Shown piece by piece: positions 1-14,300 of a stretch of 64,000 bases of DNA. Each line of letters begins with the position of its first letter. Position 1 is the first letter of the stretch. The position numbers were made by a program, and so were the translations under genes. The notes under the pieces are model-generated. The model searched no databases. It worked only from the letters and a program-made list of their open reading frames with translations, and was not told where the DNA came from. Origin of the DNA: Echeneis naucrates (Eukaryota; Chordata; Actinopteri; Carangiformes; Echeneidae); the NCBI RefSeq assembly GCF_900963305.1, contig NC_042518.1:2955548-3019547 (forward strand), read 5' to 3'.

Positions 1-617
1 CCAATAAGCTGCAGCATCCGTATCTCTTGACAGGATGAGACCCCATTATCCCAAAATTAAGCCTAAAAAAACTGAAATGAATTACTCTCTCGTTAAAGCT
101 ATTAAAGCCGGGGCCGAGGCATCTGCCCGCTACTGGATGTGTGGATTCAGCCCAATTTAAAGCAGCAGTAAAATTTTCCCAAAGAGCAAGCCTCGACAAG
201 CAGTCAAAGTTTTGCTCCCTGGATGAAAACCCAGAGGGAGAGATGTGTGTGTCTGTGTGTGTGCAGTCATGATACAACAGGTAAATCACTGTGTGTTAAG
301 CAACATGCAGCAGCAGAAAAAAATGACCCATTTATGGTCATTTATTGGAGCATTAAAGAAGGAAACACCTCAGCAGCAATTTAACCTCCTACAATATAAA
401 CCAGAGAGCAGAGCTCAACAAAACTCCCCACAGAAGTCCTGCAGGATAATTACAGGAATATTACTATGTGAACCCCAAAAGGTCCATAATGTAAAAACAC
501 TGCAGCGAAAGGATATTTATGTTTTTTTAAAAGTGCATGAGATCACTGAAAACATCATCATCAGTCTTTTAGCAGCGTTAAAGGAATATTGCAGCAATTA
601 CAGCACAGGTTACTCAC
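1..617. other. no supported gene; presumed intron of the left-edge gene
   Basis: Moderately AT-rich sequence without a recognisable protein, RNA gene or repeat. If the candidate first exon at 618-681 (minus) is real, this stretch is the start of its first intron, which runs off the left edge. Confidence 0.4.
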
Positions 618-681
618 CAGAGCGCACAAAATCACCAGAGATAAGGTTGTAGTCATCCTGCGTCTCCTGCTGGACTCTCAT
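618..681 (-). CDS. candidate first coding exon of an unrecognised gene (partial, leaves window at left)
   Basis: Read on the minus strand, ATG at 681 opens a frame of 21 codons plus one base, beginning MRVQQETQDDYNL and ending FVRS, followed directly by a strong donor (gtgagta, 617-611). The peptide is acidic-polar with no domain, signal peptide or membrane segment. I do not recognise the family. The 5' side could be a longer first exon reaching into the GC-rich tract at 820-1130, or an acceptor (ttccag) lies just upstream of the ATG near 690. The purine-rich, CAG-containing stretch immediately upstream looks like a vertebrate promoter and 5' UTR. The rest of the gene would lie left of base 1. 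Seen: open frame plus donor. Inferred: that it is transcribed. A chance exon-like match is possible. Confidence 0.35.
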
Positions 682-886
682 AAAACAGATCTGGAACAGA
701 AAGGCAGCGCTATGTGGAGGAGGAGGAGGAGAGGCACTCAGCAGGAGAGCTCATTTTATTCCAGCACCACTCAGTTCTTTTTTTTTTTTTTTTTTTTTAA
801 TCAATGAGCCCGCACCGTCACGCGTCTGTCCAGGACTCTCCGCAAGACTGACGGTTCAACCCCCCCTCATTTACCCGCAACACGAG

Positions 887-1078
887 CACAGAGAGAGAGA
901 CAGAGAGAGAGAGAAGAAGAAGAAGAGCAGCAGCAGCAGCAGCAGCAGCAGGAGGAGGAGGAGGAGGAGGAGAGCGTCCTGTCCGGAGAGCTGCTGAGCT
1001 GCAAGTGCACTGCGGAGGAGGTGAGAGAGGAGAGGAGAGAGGGGAGGAGGAAAGGAGAGAGGAGAGGAGAGAGGGCAC
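887..1078. repeat. purine-rich low-complexity tract with (GA)n, (CAG)8 and (GGA)n
   Basis: The plus strand is nearly all purine over about 190 bases. It contains GA runs (890-915), GAA units, eight CAG triplets (928-951), GGA triplets (952-971), then a nearly uninterrupted G/A run from about 1011 to 1078. Such tracts can form triplex (H-DNA) structures and are common in promoters and 5' UTRs. It sits just upstream of the candidate minus-strand first exon. The CAG run is translated only in shadow frames and is not evidence for a polyglutamine protein. Confidence 0.8.
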
Positions 1079-1133
1079 GTCCTCCCTCCACTTTCTTACT
1101 CCTGATACTCCTGCAGACAGACCATTCAACCTG

Positions 1134-1136
<3 letters not shown>

Positions 1137-1165
<29 letters not shown>
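1137..1165. repeat. (CT)n microsatellite
   Basis: Perfect CT dinucleotide run of about 29 bases, continuing the polypyrimidine/polypurine character of the neighbouring tract. Confidence 0.95.
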
Positions 1166-1168
<3 letters not shown>

Positions 1169-1280
1169 TCTGCTTTAATCTCACGTGAGGTCTTAATCTC
1201 AAAAGCAGCATCATAAAAAATGATTTATTTTTATTATAAATGGACACACATAAATGTCTGACAAATTCAGCAATATTAAC

Positions 1281-1306
1281 CACACACACACACACACACA
1301 CACACA
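1281..1306. repeat. (CA)n microsatellite
   Basis: Thirteen perfect CA units. Confidence 0.95.
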
Positions 1307-2031
1307 GATGCCCTCCAACCTCCTTCTTTATCTTTATTGTCTCGAGTGCAGCCAAAAGTAATTGAACACCCCTTTGGGCTCTACTGTGTTCGTTGGGCCG
1401 TTCGTCACAGTTAAAAAGGGAAACCTGATATCACATCGTTACTGTACAATAATATTTGGTGGAAACAGTTTGGAGAAGATCCTCTCCTCCTGCTTTTATC
1501 ACAATCAACGCACAATTAATGCACATGCCTTTATAATGACACGTCTAAACAACCGCATATGGATGTAATGTCCACATATTTTTGGCTGTGGGCTCCTCTC
1601 TTCATCACGCTGTGCCAACTCTTGTCGTGTGTGGTATTGCTGTGTTGGGCTGAGCTGAGCTGAACTGAAGTGTGTTTCTGATTTCTCTGCTCCTCCACAT
1701 TATGGAAATGAGGGAGTCAAACTATTAGAAACCTCTTTTCATAGAATAGACCCCAAACCAGGACCTCCAGAAAGCCTCACTGCCTCCAAATATCTCCTTA
1801 GAGTCGGGTTAAATACACAAACGGCTCAGTGGAGGGCTGACCGGTGTTTCTACTTTTCTAACCGCTGTCTGTACGCTCTCTGCTTCTTTCCTGTCTACAC
1901 CGAATGAACCGGTCGCACAAAAGCGTATCCTCTGTGCTCGTGTTACTTTGCTTATGCTCACAATTAATGACAGCATGCAAACCTAAACAATGCAATGTGA
2001 GTCAGTTTGTAATTCAAGGCACCACAATGTA

Positions 2032-2043
2032 CCACAAGAGGGC
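2032..2043 (+). promoter_or_regulatory. CTCF-like motif (weak)
   Basis: CCACAAGAGGGC followed by GAGCTGC resembles the vertebrate CTCF core (CCASYAGRKGGC), with one mismatch at the Y position. Motif match only. Confidence 0.3.
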
Positions 2044-2243
2044 GAGCTGCTCTCTCACTCAGACTGGAGTGATGATCCGGAGCTCAGGTTGATGATTCTG
2101 GAGGAGAAGTCACTTCGCTGGAGCTAAACTTCTGTGTCCATTTAGATTTCATGTCTCTGTTGGCTGTAAATAAGTCTGCGGCGCTCCAGAGGGAGTCACA
2201 CCTGCAGAACACGAGGAGGACTGTTGTGGCCTTGCTGCATCAG

Positions 2244-2274
<31 letters not shown>

Positions 2275-5200
2275 GTTGTTGTTGTCATCGTCAGGACAAA
2301 AAAAATTTTGGTGGGACCACTTCAAAACCACTAATGCAGGTTTAAGCACCGTGATTGTGCTTGATGCCCGTTGAGGTACTTACCCTTTACACTCATGAAA
2401 ACCAGTGTTGATGGATATTGATCTGACGGTGGTGAAGCAGTTATGGTTGCTTCCTCTGCTCTTCTTCCACAATCTTCCTGACCATCCTGCCTCTTCCACC
2501 TTCTCCACGCCGATCATCGGCTCAGGGGACGTGAAGGCCCCCCAGCAGCAGCAGTGATTTAGTTACACCACTGAGATCCGAATGCTCTCCAGTATTGATC
2601 TTCGGACACATCAATTTTCCCACTTCCTACATCCTCCTTCGAGATCACCCCTGCAGCACCTCTGACTAACCCCCGTTCTGATATTGTCTTCAAACGCTAA
2701 GCCCTCTGAATCAGAGTATTTACTGTCTATGATGACTAATCACTAAAGTCTGATGGGAACCACAGAACCACCACGAGGAGCGCAGGTAGTCAAGGTGAGC
2801 TTTAAAGCTCCACCTAATGAGTAATAATAATAACAACACCTCTCCAGTCACATTGTTCTTGTTGTCGGACAGTGTAACAGAGATGCACAACAACTCTCGG
2901 CTGAAGCGGCTCAAAATAGAAACCTGCCCTCTGAATGTGAGCTCCGTATTAGTGGAGTTATGGATGTCATGATATGTGCTGACTCCTATTTTTCTCTGTG
3001 CCTATCACGTTTCCCGCCATACGATTAGTCAGCAAAAGGAAGTGACATGTCAGCCTGCAAGGTCACTAATAAAATATGATCTCGGTTGGGACGGCTTGTC
3101 AAGCGGTGGAGGTTGCCATGGTGACCAACATTTCCTGAAAAGACGGAGGAGTAGCTCACCAAGTCAGACTGAACTTCAGTTACATCCACACACATCAGGA
3201 GTGGAAGCTCGCCACGCTGGCTACAGCTGTTGTGTTCTCCTTTGTTTGCATGCTTGTGCGTTTGCATTTGCGATTGTCGAGCAGCTTTGTGTTCCGCCGT
3301 GACAACAGACTTCACAGTTAGACTTTCAGATCATCCAGGCAGACGGGAGGAAGAGGAGGAGGACTGGAGGTGTCCGTGACGGATGGTGCCTTCATGCTGC
3401 TGTTCAAACCACAGCCAGCACAGTTTGTTGCCGTTCAGATGTGGAGAAGTCAAGAAGCGCACCAGATGAGCATTCACACTCAGAGGGGTTAAAAATACAC
3501 AGCATCAGAATGAAAATATCAGAAAACTACATGTGACCCGAGCAGAGTGAAAATAGGATGCAGACTGTGAGTCCCAGCATCGATTTTATCTCCTATTGGT
3601 CAGACCAACAACGATGTTTGTCTGCGTGTATAATCTGCCTTTTTATCATTTTTACTGTGTGCACTTCTACTTCTATAGCAGCTGATTTCTGTTTTTCTTT
3701 ATTCACTTTAACAAGTCATTCAAAAAAGTCCAGATCCTTCATGCTTCATGTTAACAGTATGACATCTGCTGGTCAGAGTGTAAAACATGCCTCCATATTA
3801 AATATCAGTGTCCCATTGGGGGAACCATCAATGTCCTGTATTCAAAGAATAAGCTGCAACTTGAAAGCAACAAAAATAACATTTTTGTTTATCAAACAGA
3901 TAAAATAAAATAAACGCTCCAATGTCCGCACATAAATCTGAAAGGAACTTTCTGCATGTGAAAAAAAAAAGGCTGGTGTTCAACAGCTTTGTATTTACTG
4001 TTTTAGACAACATGAGTCAAACCTATAAAAAAAAGAAGAAGAAAGACGCTGTGAAGAAGTGATAATTCTTTCAACATCTGTTTGCTGATACAAAGCAGAA
4101 AACTGGGAATGTAACATGCTGACTTTGTCTTTAACCTCACAAGTGAACATTTGTTACTTGAAATTCACGTCACACGTCGGTTTTACCTGCAAACTTAAAT
4201 TTTTTTCGCCAGATTTATGTTTAAAAATGTTTTTGGGATTGTAAGTCGAGCTATCTGACCTCCAGGGAAGCACGCTCAAGTGTCTCTTTTTTTAAATGCT
4301 TCTCTAGATGGGCTCATTTCAGGCCTTTTTTTTTTTTTTATTCCATCATTATTTCATTTTCAAGAAAAAGGGGTGGAGTGGAGGTCTCTAAAACATTCAG
4401 TGTTTTCGTCCCTTTTCACAAACTGCAAATAGTTTGAAATGACGTAAACTGGTGATCTGCATTAAAAATCAAAAGCATGCGTCCTCATTCGCTGATTCAT
4501 CAGGAACATATTTTCTCCAGATCGCAGAATTTTGTTTCTGAAGACTGATAAGTGTCACTTTGGTCTTCACTGGATCGCCGACCATAATGAAGCATTTTCA
4601 TTCATGAGCTTTTGGACATTTGAAGAGTTTTTGTTTTTCTGCAGCTTTTTTTAGTCAGTGACGAATGTTTGGAAGAAGAAAGGTGTCAAATGATGGTGCA
4701 GCATGTGCAGGAGCCAAAACCTGCTAACAATGCTTAATATCCATCGCCTTGGTTGCTTTTCTTTTACGTCCTGTCATGTTTAATCTGAACTGATTACCCG
4801 ACCCAACCTCAGAATGCTGGCGAATCTTTGGGCTGTTTCAGATAAAAAGAGACTTGACTGGTTCTGCTCCGGCTTGGTTACAATAAAATAATAAAAATGG
4901 GGCCACATCATCATTTCTAATCTGGCTGCAGGAGTAACACTAAGTAATGTACGGGTTAACAACACTTTTCTTTGATGGAAATGTAATCTGTGGGAATGTA
5001 TTTCTACCCTTTAAGGCGTATCTTATAAATGACAGATGTTGTACAGTGTAGACAGGACACAGGTACGGACGGTCAGGACAGGAGGCCTCCTCTGGTGCAG
5101 TGACGTTACAACGTAGATTTGTTATTTTTGTGCAGACAGGCTCTGATAAAGGAGTTGGACGGCCCAGCTTGGGCTCTGCTGAGGCCTACTGAGTGGCGAA

Positions 5201-8200
5201 GGGGTTGGACACCACATGTTGTGATCCGACTGCCAAGCACGGAGCAGGGCGTCACCTGTGAATGGTTACACATCTAAAAACAAGAATTATAGTCCACAGT
5301 GAACACAGAGGAGGAGAGGCTTTCACCCTTCGCAGTTCGTTTGCAAATATAAACCACAAAAAGCACAGGCTGGACGCTGGAGCGTCCTCTGCTCCCCTGG
5401 CAGGCTGTCTTTATGCTGTCACATTCATGCTCGGGGTTTTTTTCTCGCTGGTTAACTGTAACTCTGAAAGATTGCCTACATCCTGAACCGTAAGCTCAAA
5501 TATCAGCAGTTCAAAGAGAAAAATAAAACGGACGATCCCGTAAAGCCGTTTCACCGACATTGTTACAGAATTATTACGAAACCTTTTTTTTTCCATAAAC
5601 ATACTCCCCTATATTTATGGAAAGCAGATACTATAAATATCAGCTGTCCATGCTGGAATAAAAAAATCTCATCTTTTTTTTTCATCTGAAGCTCATCTGA
5701 AGCTGTAATCAATGGTTTTGAATTTTTCAGCATGGTCGTGCTGGTTTCTCCTTCCTGTGGTTTCCCAGCAGTCAACATTTCCTGCTAATATATTTAGAAA
5801 GCCAGAGTCTGACAGCTTTTACACAGTTTAAAGCTTTTCAGCATTCTCTTTTCACTCTGAGCTCACAAAGTGAACCAGTGAAGGAAAACGGAACTCCTCC
5901 TCTCATGACAGTAGGTGATAATTAGTTAAGATAATTAATGACTTCGACCGCGACTGCGTCCACCGAACAGGATGAGTTCTAATTTCGCCTTCTGTTCCTT
6001 TCATGAGGAGGGTGTGTTCCTGTGTTTGGGAGGGAAACTGCACCCCACCCACCCGTTCCTGGGCAATGTGCTTCACTGAATCATGTTTACGTTGCGATTT
6101 TACAAAGCCAGATTTTTCTGTCCGAGTTCAAGGGCAATTTATTGGAAACACAGCACAGCGCAAAATCAAAGCACATCCAAATCTGCAGACTTTTCATCGT
6201 GCGGTCGCATCTGTTGTGCTTTGGATGTTCAAAGGTCTGTTTTCAGTTGTGTACTTTCAATGTGCATACCGTAGTGACGCCGTGGGGGAGATGACCTGCA
6301 GCCAAAAGCTCGTGTGGGATGCCAAAGTCGGAGGCAGACAACAGAAGGCTGAAGTAGAATTAATAGCGTGAACATATACAAAACACAACAAATTCGTGGG
6401 GAGTTTTTAGTCAGGAAATAAGGAACTAAATACTGATTAATGAAACCAAATGGCCTCAGATCAGGTCTAAATAATGGTCTGGATGCTGTGCTGCCTGACA
6501 AAACACCAGATAAACTGCCATGAAGAGCGGCTCGGATGTTTTTGATGAGCCGTTTCCTCCGACACCACCATGAAGGTGAAGTCTGGAGTTTTGAGTTGTC
6601 GTAGCTCTCAGAAGGATTGCCATCAAATTTGGCCGACACCTTCACATCCCCTTCAGAATAAAGTGTGATGATCGCTGTGATCACCGGACCTGCACTGACA
6701 CATCTACCTGCTCAGCTTGTTCATCAGCCCTGCTTCACTCAACCTCCTCCATGTTGTCCACTGGATCAGCTCAGTTGGAGATTTTAGAGCGGTTTCCTTT
6801 TATCTGCTGATGTTTTTCCTCGTTATTATGTGTTGGATGTAACTTCCTGTTTACATCCCAAACTTTTTTTTGACTTTTGTTTTTATTTTATTTACATTTT
6901 TGGACCGTTTCAGTCCGGTGTAGCGTGCGGGGCCGGAGCAGAGCCACAGCAGCATGTAATGCTCCTTTTTCAGCATTGTTAGCTGTGTCACTGTGTTTTT
7001 CATGCTCATATTAGCATTTAGCTCAAAGCACTCTCACGCAGCTATGTGTGAATCTGGTGTCATACACCAACAGGCGTAAAACCCTCCCAATCCTGTGACC
7101 CTTATTAAGACCACGTCTTATTTCCCATCTTAAAATCAGCGCCGCAGGACTGGACATGCTCATTGAAATCTGGTTTTAACATTTAATCTGAACATCTGAA
7201 TTTATTCATTTTCTTCAAATGTTTTTTATATTGGAAGTAACTTTTCTAATCAGGACAATAATGCAGACCAGAGTGAAAAACCCGACCCATTTTACTGAAG
7301 CACAACTGCAAACCAGATCTGCAGAGGTAATCCTTCATGAGATGGACGGGTTTTTGAAATGAAGAACATGTTTTGTGTCCAAATTTCTGAATGCGGAATG
7401 TGCTGTTTGGGCCAAAAAGACTGTTGTCTCCGGCAGAAATAAAAAATAACTTCCAGAGGACCGGCTTTCGGTGGGAATAGAACAAGGAGGACAATCAGCG
7501 CTGTTGTTCAGGCAGCATCTGCGTGATCATTTTTGTCGGGTTGTAAATACTCAGGAAGTTTCAGGTCCAACACAAGCATCCAAATCCACCACATCACAAG
7601 GAAGTTTGTTTCCTGATAGAGCAGGTAGATTCCCAGACAGCCCCAAGACGGTCCTTAGATGGTTCAGTGTGTGTACAGTGACCCAACGCAGACACTAAAC
7701 ACATACCTGGAAAAGATGGAGAGATTTTGGAGCAGGTGCTCCGTTATATTCCTGGACAGATGGACAGTCGATTAACCCAAAAAGAAAAAGCTTTGAGCGC
7801 TCCCCATGTTTCTTTCTCCTCGTGGGTGGTGGTCGGAGCGTGCTCGCCCTCGGATCCCCCGCTGTCACCGCGTGGGGAGACAGCAGGTTGTAAAACATGT
7901 GACCCCCCTCAGAATACGTGACCCTGCTGTACCCACAACCCGAAAGATGGTGGAGACGGGCCTTATTTACACAGGTGATGCTCAGAGGAGTGTATACAAG
8001 TCATTTTACTGACACACACTGTCTGTATTTCCTTCTCATTTCATTTCATTGTTTAGTTCGGGAGTTTCCACCGCAGCTTCAGCAACACGTGTTGTAGTTT
8101 CAGTCTAACAAGAAATCTTAAACAGATCCTTCAGTCAGTCATTAGTTGTTTTTCTGTGGGAAAAACATGCAGGAAATCTGGATTCACAGTGAGCTCTGAC

Positions 8201-9632
8201 GGATCATTAAAAATGCAAGTCTTTTATTTTACTATAACTTCAAGCACCAAAACAAAATTTAATTCACAGTTTTATTTCTTATTACATTGGAGTGAGTAGT
8301 GGAAACCCGAGGGGCTAAAGAGGGAATCTCACCGCTGGAGATGTAAATGAATCATGAACATTTCTTTGGCAGTGTGGCTAACCTGATGCCTTAGCAGTCA
8401 AAAGTATAGAAAACCATTTTTACTGTGAATGAAAGTCTGCTTTGAAACAATATTAAGGCTCAATGGTCAGAGTAATTCTCCTGTAAACAATGAAACATTA
8501 GTCGTGCTAAAACTGATCCAAAGTCGAGCTGAAGCTGTATTTATGTACGGAGATTGTTTTTGTTAAGAAACCACTTAGATGTGTGGAGAACAGTTCGTGT
8601 CTCCTGCTGCTGCCGCTCCTTCTCACCTGTTATTTATCTGTAAGAAGTACTTCCACTCGATGTGCCATCCTTTATCCTGCTGCTGACGTGTTATTGCCTT
8701 TATAAGACGATTATTTTTGTCAGTCTTCAAAATGAGGATAAAGAGGCATTTACCAAGTGGGTTTGATGGCCGAGGAAATAATAGTCTCTCCCCACAGTGA
8801 GGTGAAAAACTGTCTTTGATAAAACCATTCATGAGCCACTGTAATCAAGAGAAGTAGTTCTTATCTGCTCTCTTACCTGCTTTTCTCCGTCCCCTTTGTG
8901 GTGGCGCTCCAGCTAACCATCATAATAAACCAAATGATGAGCTGCTTCACTTAAGGTGATGGAGTGATTTTGAAATCTTGGTGCCTCTGAAGAAACTATT
9001 CCCAGAGAGAACGTCTGCCACCTCAGCAGATGGATAGTACGACTGTTGAGGTTCAGATATTGTCATTTAAATGTGAGAAGTGTAGTTAGATTGGGCTTGA
9101 TTGCAAAAATAAAAGCAGAGGATCATCTACATAACACCCCAGCAGGCGTCTCACCTGATGTGAGACAGACACAGCGCCCTGCGATCGAAGGGGCCTAATG
9201 TCTGCTTCAGCTTGGTGGGATCTTCAAGGCCACAGACGCTTTGAGTCGTTGAGCGCCTGGAAGTGACCCAGAGACGGACGCAGGAGAGTCGAGACCGATG
9301 AAAGAGCTGTTAAAAGCTCCAAAGAGAAGGAAGGGGACGGTAGCAAAGAGGGAGATGTTGACTGAGAGTAACGCAGTTAGCTGGTTAGATCCTCTTCCTT
9401 CCTCTGAGGAGCGCATGACGTGTTACCGCTGATAGATGAATGTGTGTGTCTGTGTAACGTGTCTGTTTGGAGTGCAGTTGTGTTTTGTTTTTGTAACGTC
9501 TTGCTTTTCGTCTCATTGGCAGCGATCAAAGGCCGTAACCTCGTGGGGGCCGGTCACGCTCACTCAACCAGCGTACATGGCTGGCTGCTAATGTCCTGGA
9601 AATCCTCTACACCGAGACAAAATAAACCGTCA

Positions 9633-9661
9633 GTGTGTGTGTGTGTGTGTGTGTGTGTGTT
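9633..9661. repeat. (GT)n microsatellite
   Basis: Perfect GT run of about 29 bases. Confidence 0.95.
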
Positions 9662-11303
9662 CATATATGAATCTATAGATCCAAAGTGCACATTTGCTGT
9701 CGCACAAACATGAAATCTGTATTTGTTCCTCTGGTTCCCTTTGCGGTCCTTGTTTATTCTGTTATCTTGTTTTCCAGCGAACAACAACACGTATCTCCTG
9801 GAACACACCTGGCATCCCAATATCTTTACATCCCTTTTTTATGTTGTTGTCATTCAGGCCGCAGAGCTCAGGCTCCTCCAGCAGCCATACGTTTCCCAAC
9901 AGATACCTGCAGCATCATATCGCATCAGTCATCCAAATTTAATGTTGAAGGCTGAATTCATGAATCCTGCCACGTATGAAAAAAGTCCTATTAATATGTT
10001 AATGCAGTACAGTAAATAAATGCATGTTGGCTCTAAAACAACTTTTCAGCCTTTTCTTCATAAATTCTCACACCTTAAAATGAAGCAACTCACTTCTCCT
10101 CAGTTTGTGTTTATCATTGAGTGCAGCTCAACCATAAAGTAATTGTCCCTCATGACAGTGTTTCATTTAGATGTATGAAGAGATAAAACAGTCCAGTAAA
10201 TTAGATTAAAGAGGAGGAAAATGCAATTTGAATTCATTTATCTACGCCTTGGCTGAGAAGCTCTCTTCAAAATGCAACAGAAGGAGGACACAAAGACTCT
10301 CCAGCCTCCAAGAGGCTTTTATTTATGGTGCTTTCTGACTAAATTTCCGCTGGGACAGTCAGAAAGCATCATCAACCATGAACCTCAAACTGAAAGATGG
10401 CTCCTCCACCCAGAAGCAGAAGTGAAAGCTGCAGTAATATACTGTTTGTCAGCGTCTCCCTGTTCTACACATATTTACTGGCTGGTTATCGTAATAGAGG
10501 TAAAGTCAGAATAGGTCTTTGCACGTTATCCTCCGGGGATCAGGATTGTGTGTTTAAATATCAAGACGACACACCCAATCATTGTGCGTGTCAGCCATCA
10601 TGGTGGTGAAACAGGATTTACCAAAAGTGCCTGTCCATTTCAGTCAATAACACAGTTAAGGCCTTCCTGATATTAGCTTCCTGGGGGCTGTCCAAAAAAA
10701 ATCTGGTTTCAGTTCATGTTTTCAACATTAAGCTAGTTGGAAAACAATGAAGTGTTTTCATGTGTGTTTAAGTCGAAGCCACATTTCCACGGCGGCGTTG
10801 TTATGGTGGAAGAGCAAAGATGTTTAGATCCTGTGTGATATATATCTTATTTAAGTGCTGCTGACATATCGCAGTGATAAAATACCACCACAGCATTCTG
10901 CCTCGTTGGCTGTCGTTTGGGAAAATGTCTGAAGGTGAATTTGGCTTTGGGGGCAAACCGCAAACCCACTGAGCCTCCGCTGATTTACAGGCGACTCTCC
11001 TCATCTCTTTCTGTAACAGCTCTTGTAATAGCCACTTGCGAAGCAGATGTCATCTTAATTTTTCACATACTACTGTGTTGCTTTTCCTCTTTTGTGGTCT
11101 CCAGTCGTGGGGTTAATGATTTAACGAGTGGGACCTTCTGAGAAACAGACATATTCAAAATAGAGCTGTTCTCGGGCCGCCGGTTTGCAGTTATTCCCCT
11201 TAATTGTTTCCTGAACTTTGCCCTTGAGGTTTTCTCTGACCCGGCATATCCTGACGGGGCACAATGACACACATGAGTTTGAGGAGATGGAAGAGGGGAG
11301 TCC

Positions 11304-11326
11304 TGTGTGTGTGTGTGTGTGTGTGT
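11304..11326. repeat. (TG)n microsatellite
   Basis: Perfect TG run of about 23 bases. Confidence 0.95.
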
Positions 11327-14300
11327 AGTTAGTCCAGGCCAGGTGGCTGTGAAGCCAAATGTACCTCATTTTCTTCTGACATCCAGTCTTCCATCACCTC
11401 CACACTCGATGTCTGGACTTATTCAGACCATTCTTGAACCTTTCAAGTCAAATTGTTCCCACAGCTTAAAGGTGATGTTGTGATGTTTCTCCACGAGGTC
11501 AGCAGCTCCCGCATTCGTGTCCTCTGCTCCCTTGATGGATCAGCGCTTGTAATCAGAGCTGAAGCTTTAACTTTAGTCGGACATGACTAAATCACTGGAT
11601 ATGAACTTGGCTGTGGTGAGACTGAGTCCACTGAGACCTCATTAATGAAGATGACTTGAATTCCTTCCTTCTGCTCATTCTCCATCCACATCCATCTCCA
11701 TCTTTTTTCCTTCAGCTCCTCTTTAGGATCCAAAGGCTCATTAGATCCCAAAGGACATTATTTTGAATTTTAAATCAAAATCATACAAGTCTCAGTTTTG
11801 GAACTGACAGAATCCCAGTACAATAAAAAAAAAAAAAAAAAACAACAGCGGTACAACAGCAAAATCTGTCATCACAGATAACCCGTGAAGGGAGTGGAGC
11901 AGAAATCTTAATCGCTGCTGTCTGTGAGTGTTGAGGGCTTAAAGAAATGACACCAGGAATTCAAGACCAGAGCGTTTTACGTGGGATTTGAAGTCATGTC
12001 AAATTAAAATAACTTGACTGCTGCAAGGAGTTCGACAATTTGTGTAAAACATGAAAAATGTGCTCCAGATTTTAATAAACACATTTTAGGTAGATCCTGA
12101 TGAGCACTTTGTCAGCTACTCATCCTTCAAAACTTAGATTAGCATTAGAGTTCACTGAAGAGTTAACTTCACATTTAAAAGCTAAATTATTCAAGATTTT
12201 GAGTTAACTTTGTTCAATTGTACTACAACAGACAAACATAAAAAGAGGCCAGTTATTTGTTGTTTGTCCGATTCACTGACAGGACGCGGTCTCTGCTGAG
12301 AAAAAAGTAAAAATAGCGTGAGTCCGATACCCTTTTCTGCCCCCTCGGAGCTCCACACTTGGCTTTGGACTTCACTCCAACTTGGCCCAAATACCTAAAG
12401 AAGGAATTTCAACCGCACAAACCGAGTATACAGGTCTTGGCGAGTTCTTGTGTAGATGTGAAATACAGATGTAAAAAGCCTTTTGGAGGCTCCAGAGGGA
12501 GATGTGAAGATCTAAAGAAACAAGATGGTGGAGTTGTCAGTCAGCTCAGGGCTTCATCAGCCAACGCAGAAGAAAAGGTTGAGTAACACATAAAAGACAG
12601 TTTCTCTGGCTCCACCATGGCGTGCGATCATTATTTTTAACTGTCTGACAATGTTAGTGAAGGGCTGCTATTTGAAGGTTTACTTGATATGTTTGAAATG
12701 ATTATCTGACACAGCTGTTTCTGCGCTGTGTCCTGCATTTAGCTCCAAATGTGTGTGCGTGAAATGCGTATCAGTGCGCGGCTCAAAGGTCACAATGCAG
12801 ACTTTCTTTATGGGCTGGACGAGTTGAGCGCTCCTGCTGAGGTGCACTGCACCAGGTCCCAGACGTGGCCCCCGCGGGGACACCGTCGTATCAGAGCATG
12901 AAGGGAAGCGGAGGATGGATGATCTAAATCATCCTTCTCTTCCTTATTCTCCATCGCTGTTCCCAGCCTCTCCCTGTCCTTCTGCCTGCCAGGCTTTTTT
13001 TTTTTTTCCACCTGGAAAAAATAGCAGTGAAATGTGATACGGGGCAGCGGGTGGGGGGTCGTGCAGGTCGCTGCGCTGTCCCACTAATGGAGATGGATAT
13101 GGGCTCAGAATTGTCTCCCGAATAGCCTCCACGACGGAGAGAGATCCATTTCTCCTGCGCTTCCTCCCAGGCTGCAGGAGTCGTTTAATGAGAGGGGAGG
13201 GCTCGCCGCTCACAACTTGATTTGGGAGAAGGACTGCAGAGGAAGAATGGGACAGCAGAGAGAAAGGATGTGATGAGATGGAAAAGAGAAAATGAGCAGC
13301 AGGAGAATGGAGTGGAGGAGTAACGTGCTGACAGGAGGGGAAGATAGATGATAAGACAGCAGGATTGAGCATTCAAAGCGCTGCTATAATGCAGGAAGAG
13401 AAAGCCTCTGGATGAAGACCGACGGAGATAAATAAAGCATGATTGCCTACAAATCACTCCAATGCTATTCAGCTCTCAGGGAGTCCACGCTCAAAACTTC
13501 TTTTCCTCCGTCCTCATACATCTGAGATGTTTCATCCGCAGCTATGACGCCATTTTCTGCTTTCAAACTCTGCCCATAAACAAAGAGGAGAAAAACCAAT
13601 TTTAACTTGTTTGTCACTCAGTCGGAGGGAGAATCAGACTCCAGATAAATCGAACGGCAGTGTGTTCCTGAGTCAGGTGGCTCAAATATGACTGTTTTGG
13701 GTCAGAACTTAAACTTGCAGGTCTCAGACTTGCAGTGGAGACTTTACCGACATGTCCGCATTCAGTTCGAACAGCCGTGTGTTCGTACGTCAAAGAGCAA
13801 ACTCACATCAAAATAAAATTTCATCAGTTTAAAACAAAAAGAGATACTTGACTGTTTTCTCACAGCGGACGTGTGGAGAAGCTCCATCTCTCTGTGTAGT
13901 TTGTGACATGATGCTAAAATGGCCTCATTCATCGGAAGTGTCTGTTTTGTGGAATAATGCTGCTTTGATGCCAACATCACTGTGAACAGATCTTTTCTTT
14001 GTTCCTCTCTGCTGCTAGAGAAAAACACACAGAATCTCTAGATCACGCCGCACAACCGTGACTCATGCGGCCAGTGTGTCCGCTCAAATCCACAAACACC
14101 GAGACGTTTTGTGGCTGCCACGCACTCTTACGTGAATTCAGATGGTAAGGTCAAAGCCTAAATGTGAAATCCTGTGAGGACTTTTCCGTTCCTCCGAAGT
14201 GAAGGGAGTCGAAAAATCTAAAGTTCACTGACGTCAGCGTGATATCTGCTCGCAGAGGTTCTGATTTTTCAGGCACTTATCTCTCAGCGCCATGTGGAGT

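Noticed and set aside
818-1129. Long Ser/Leu/Pro/Cys-rich minus-strand open frames
   Set aside because: They are translations of the simple CAG/GGA/GA repeats and have no non-repetitive conserved part.
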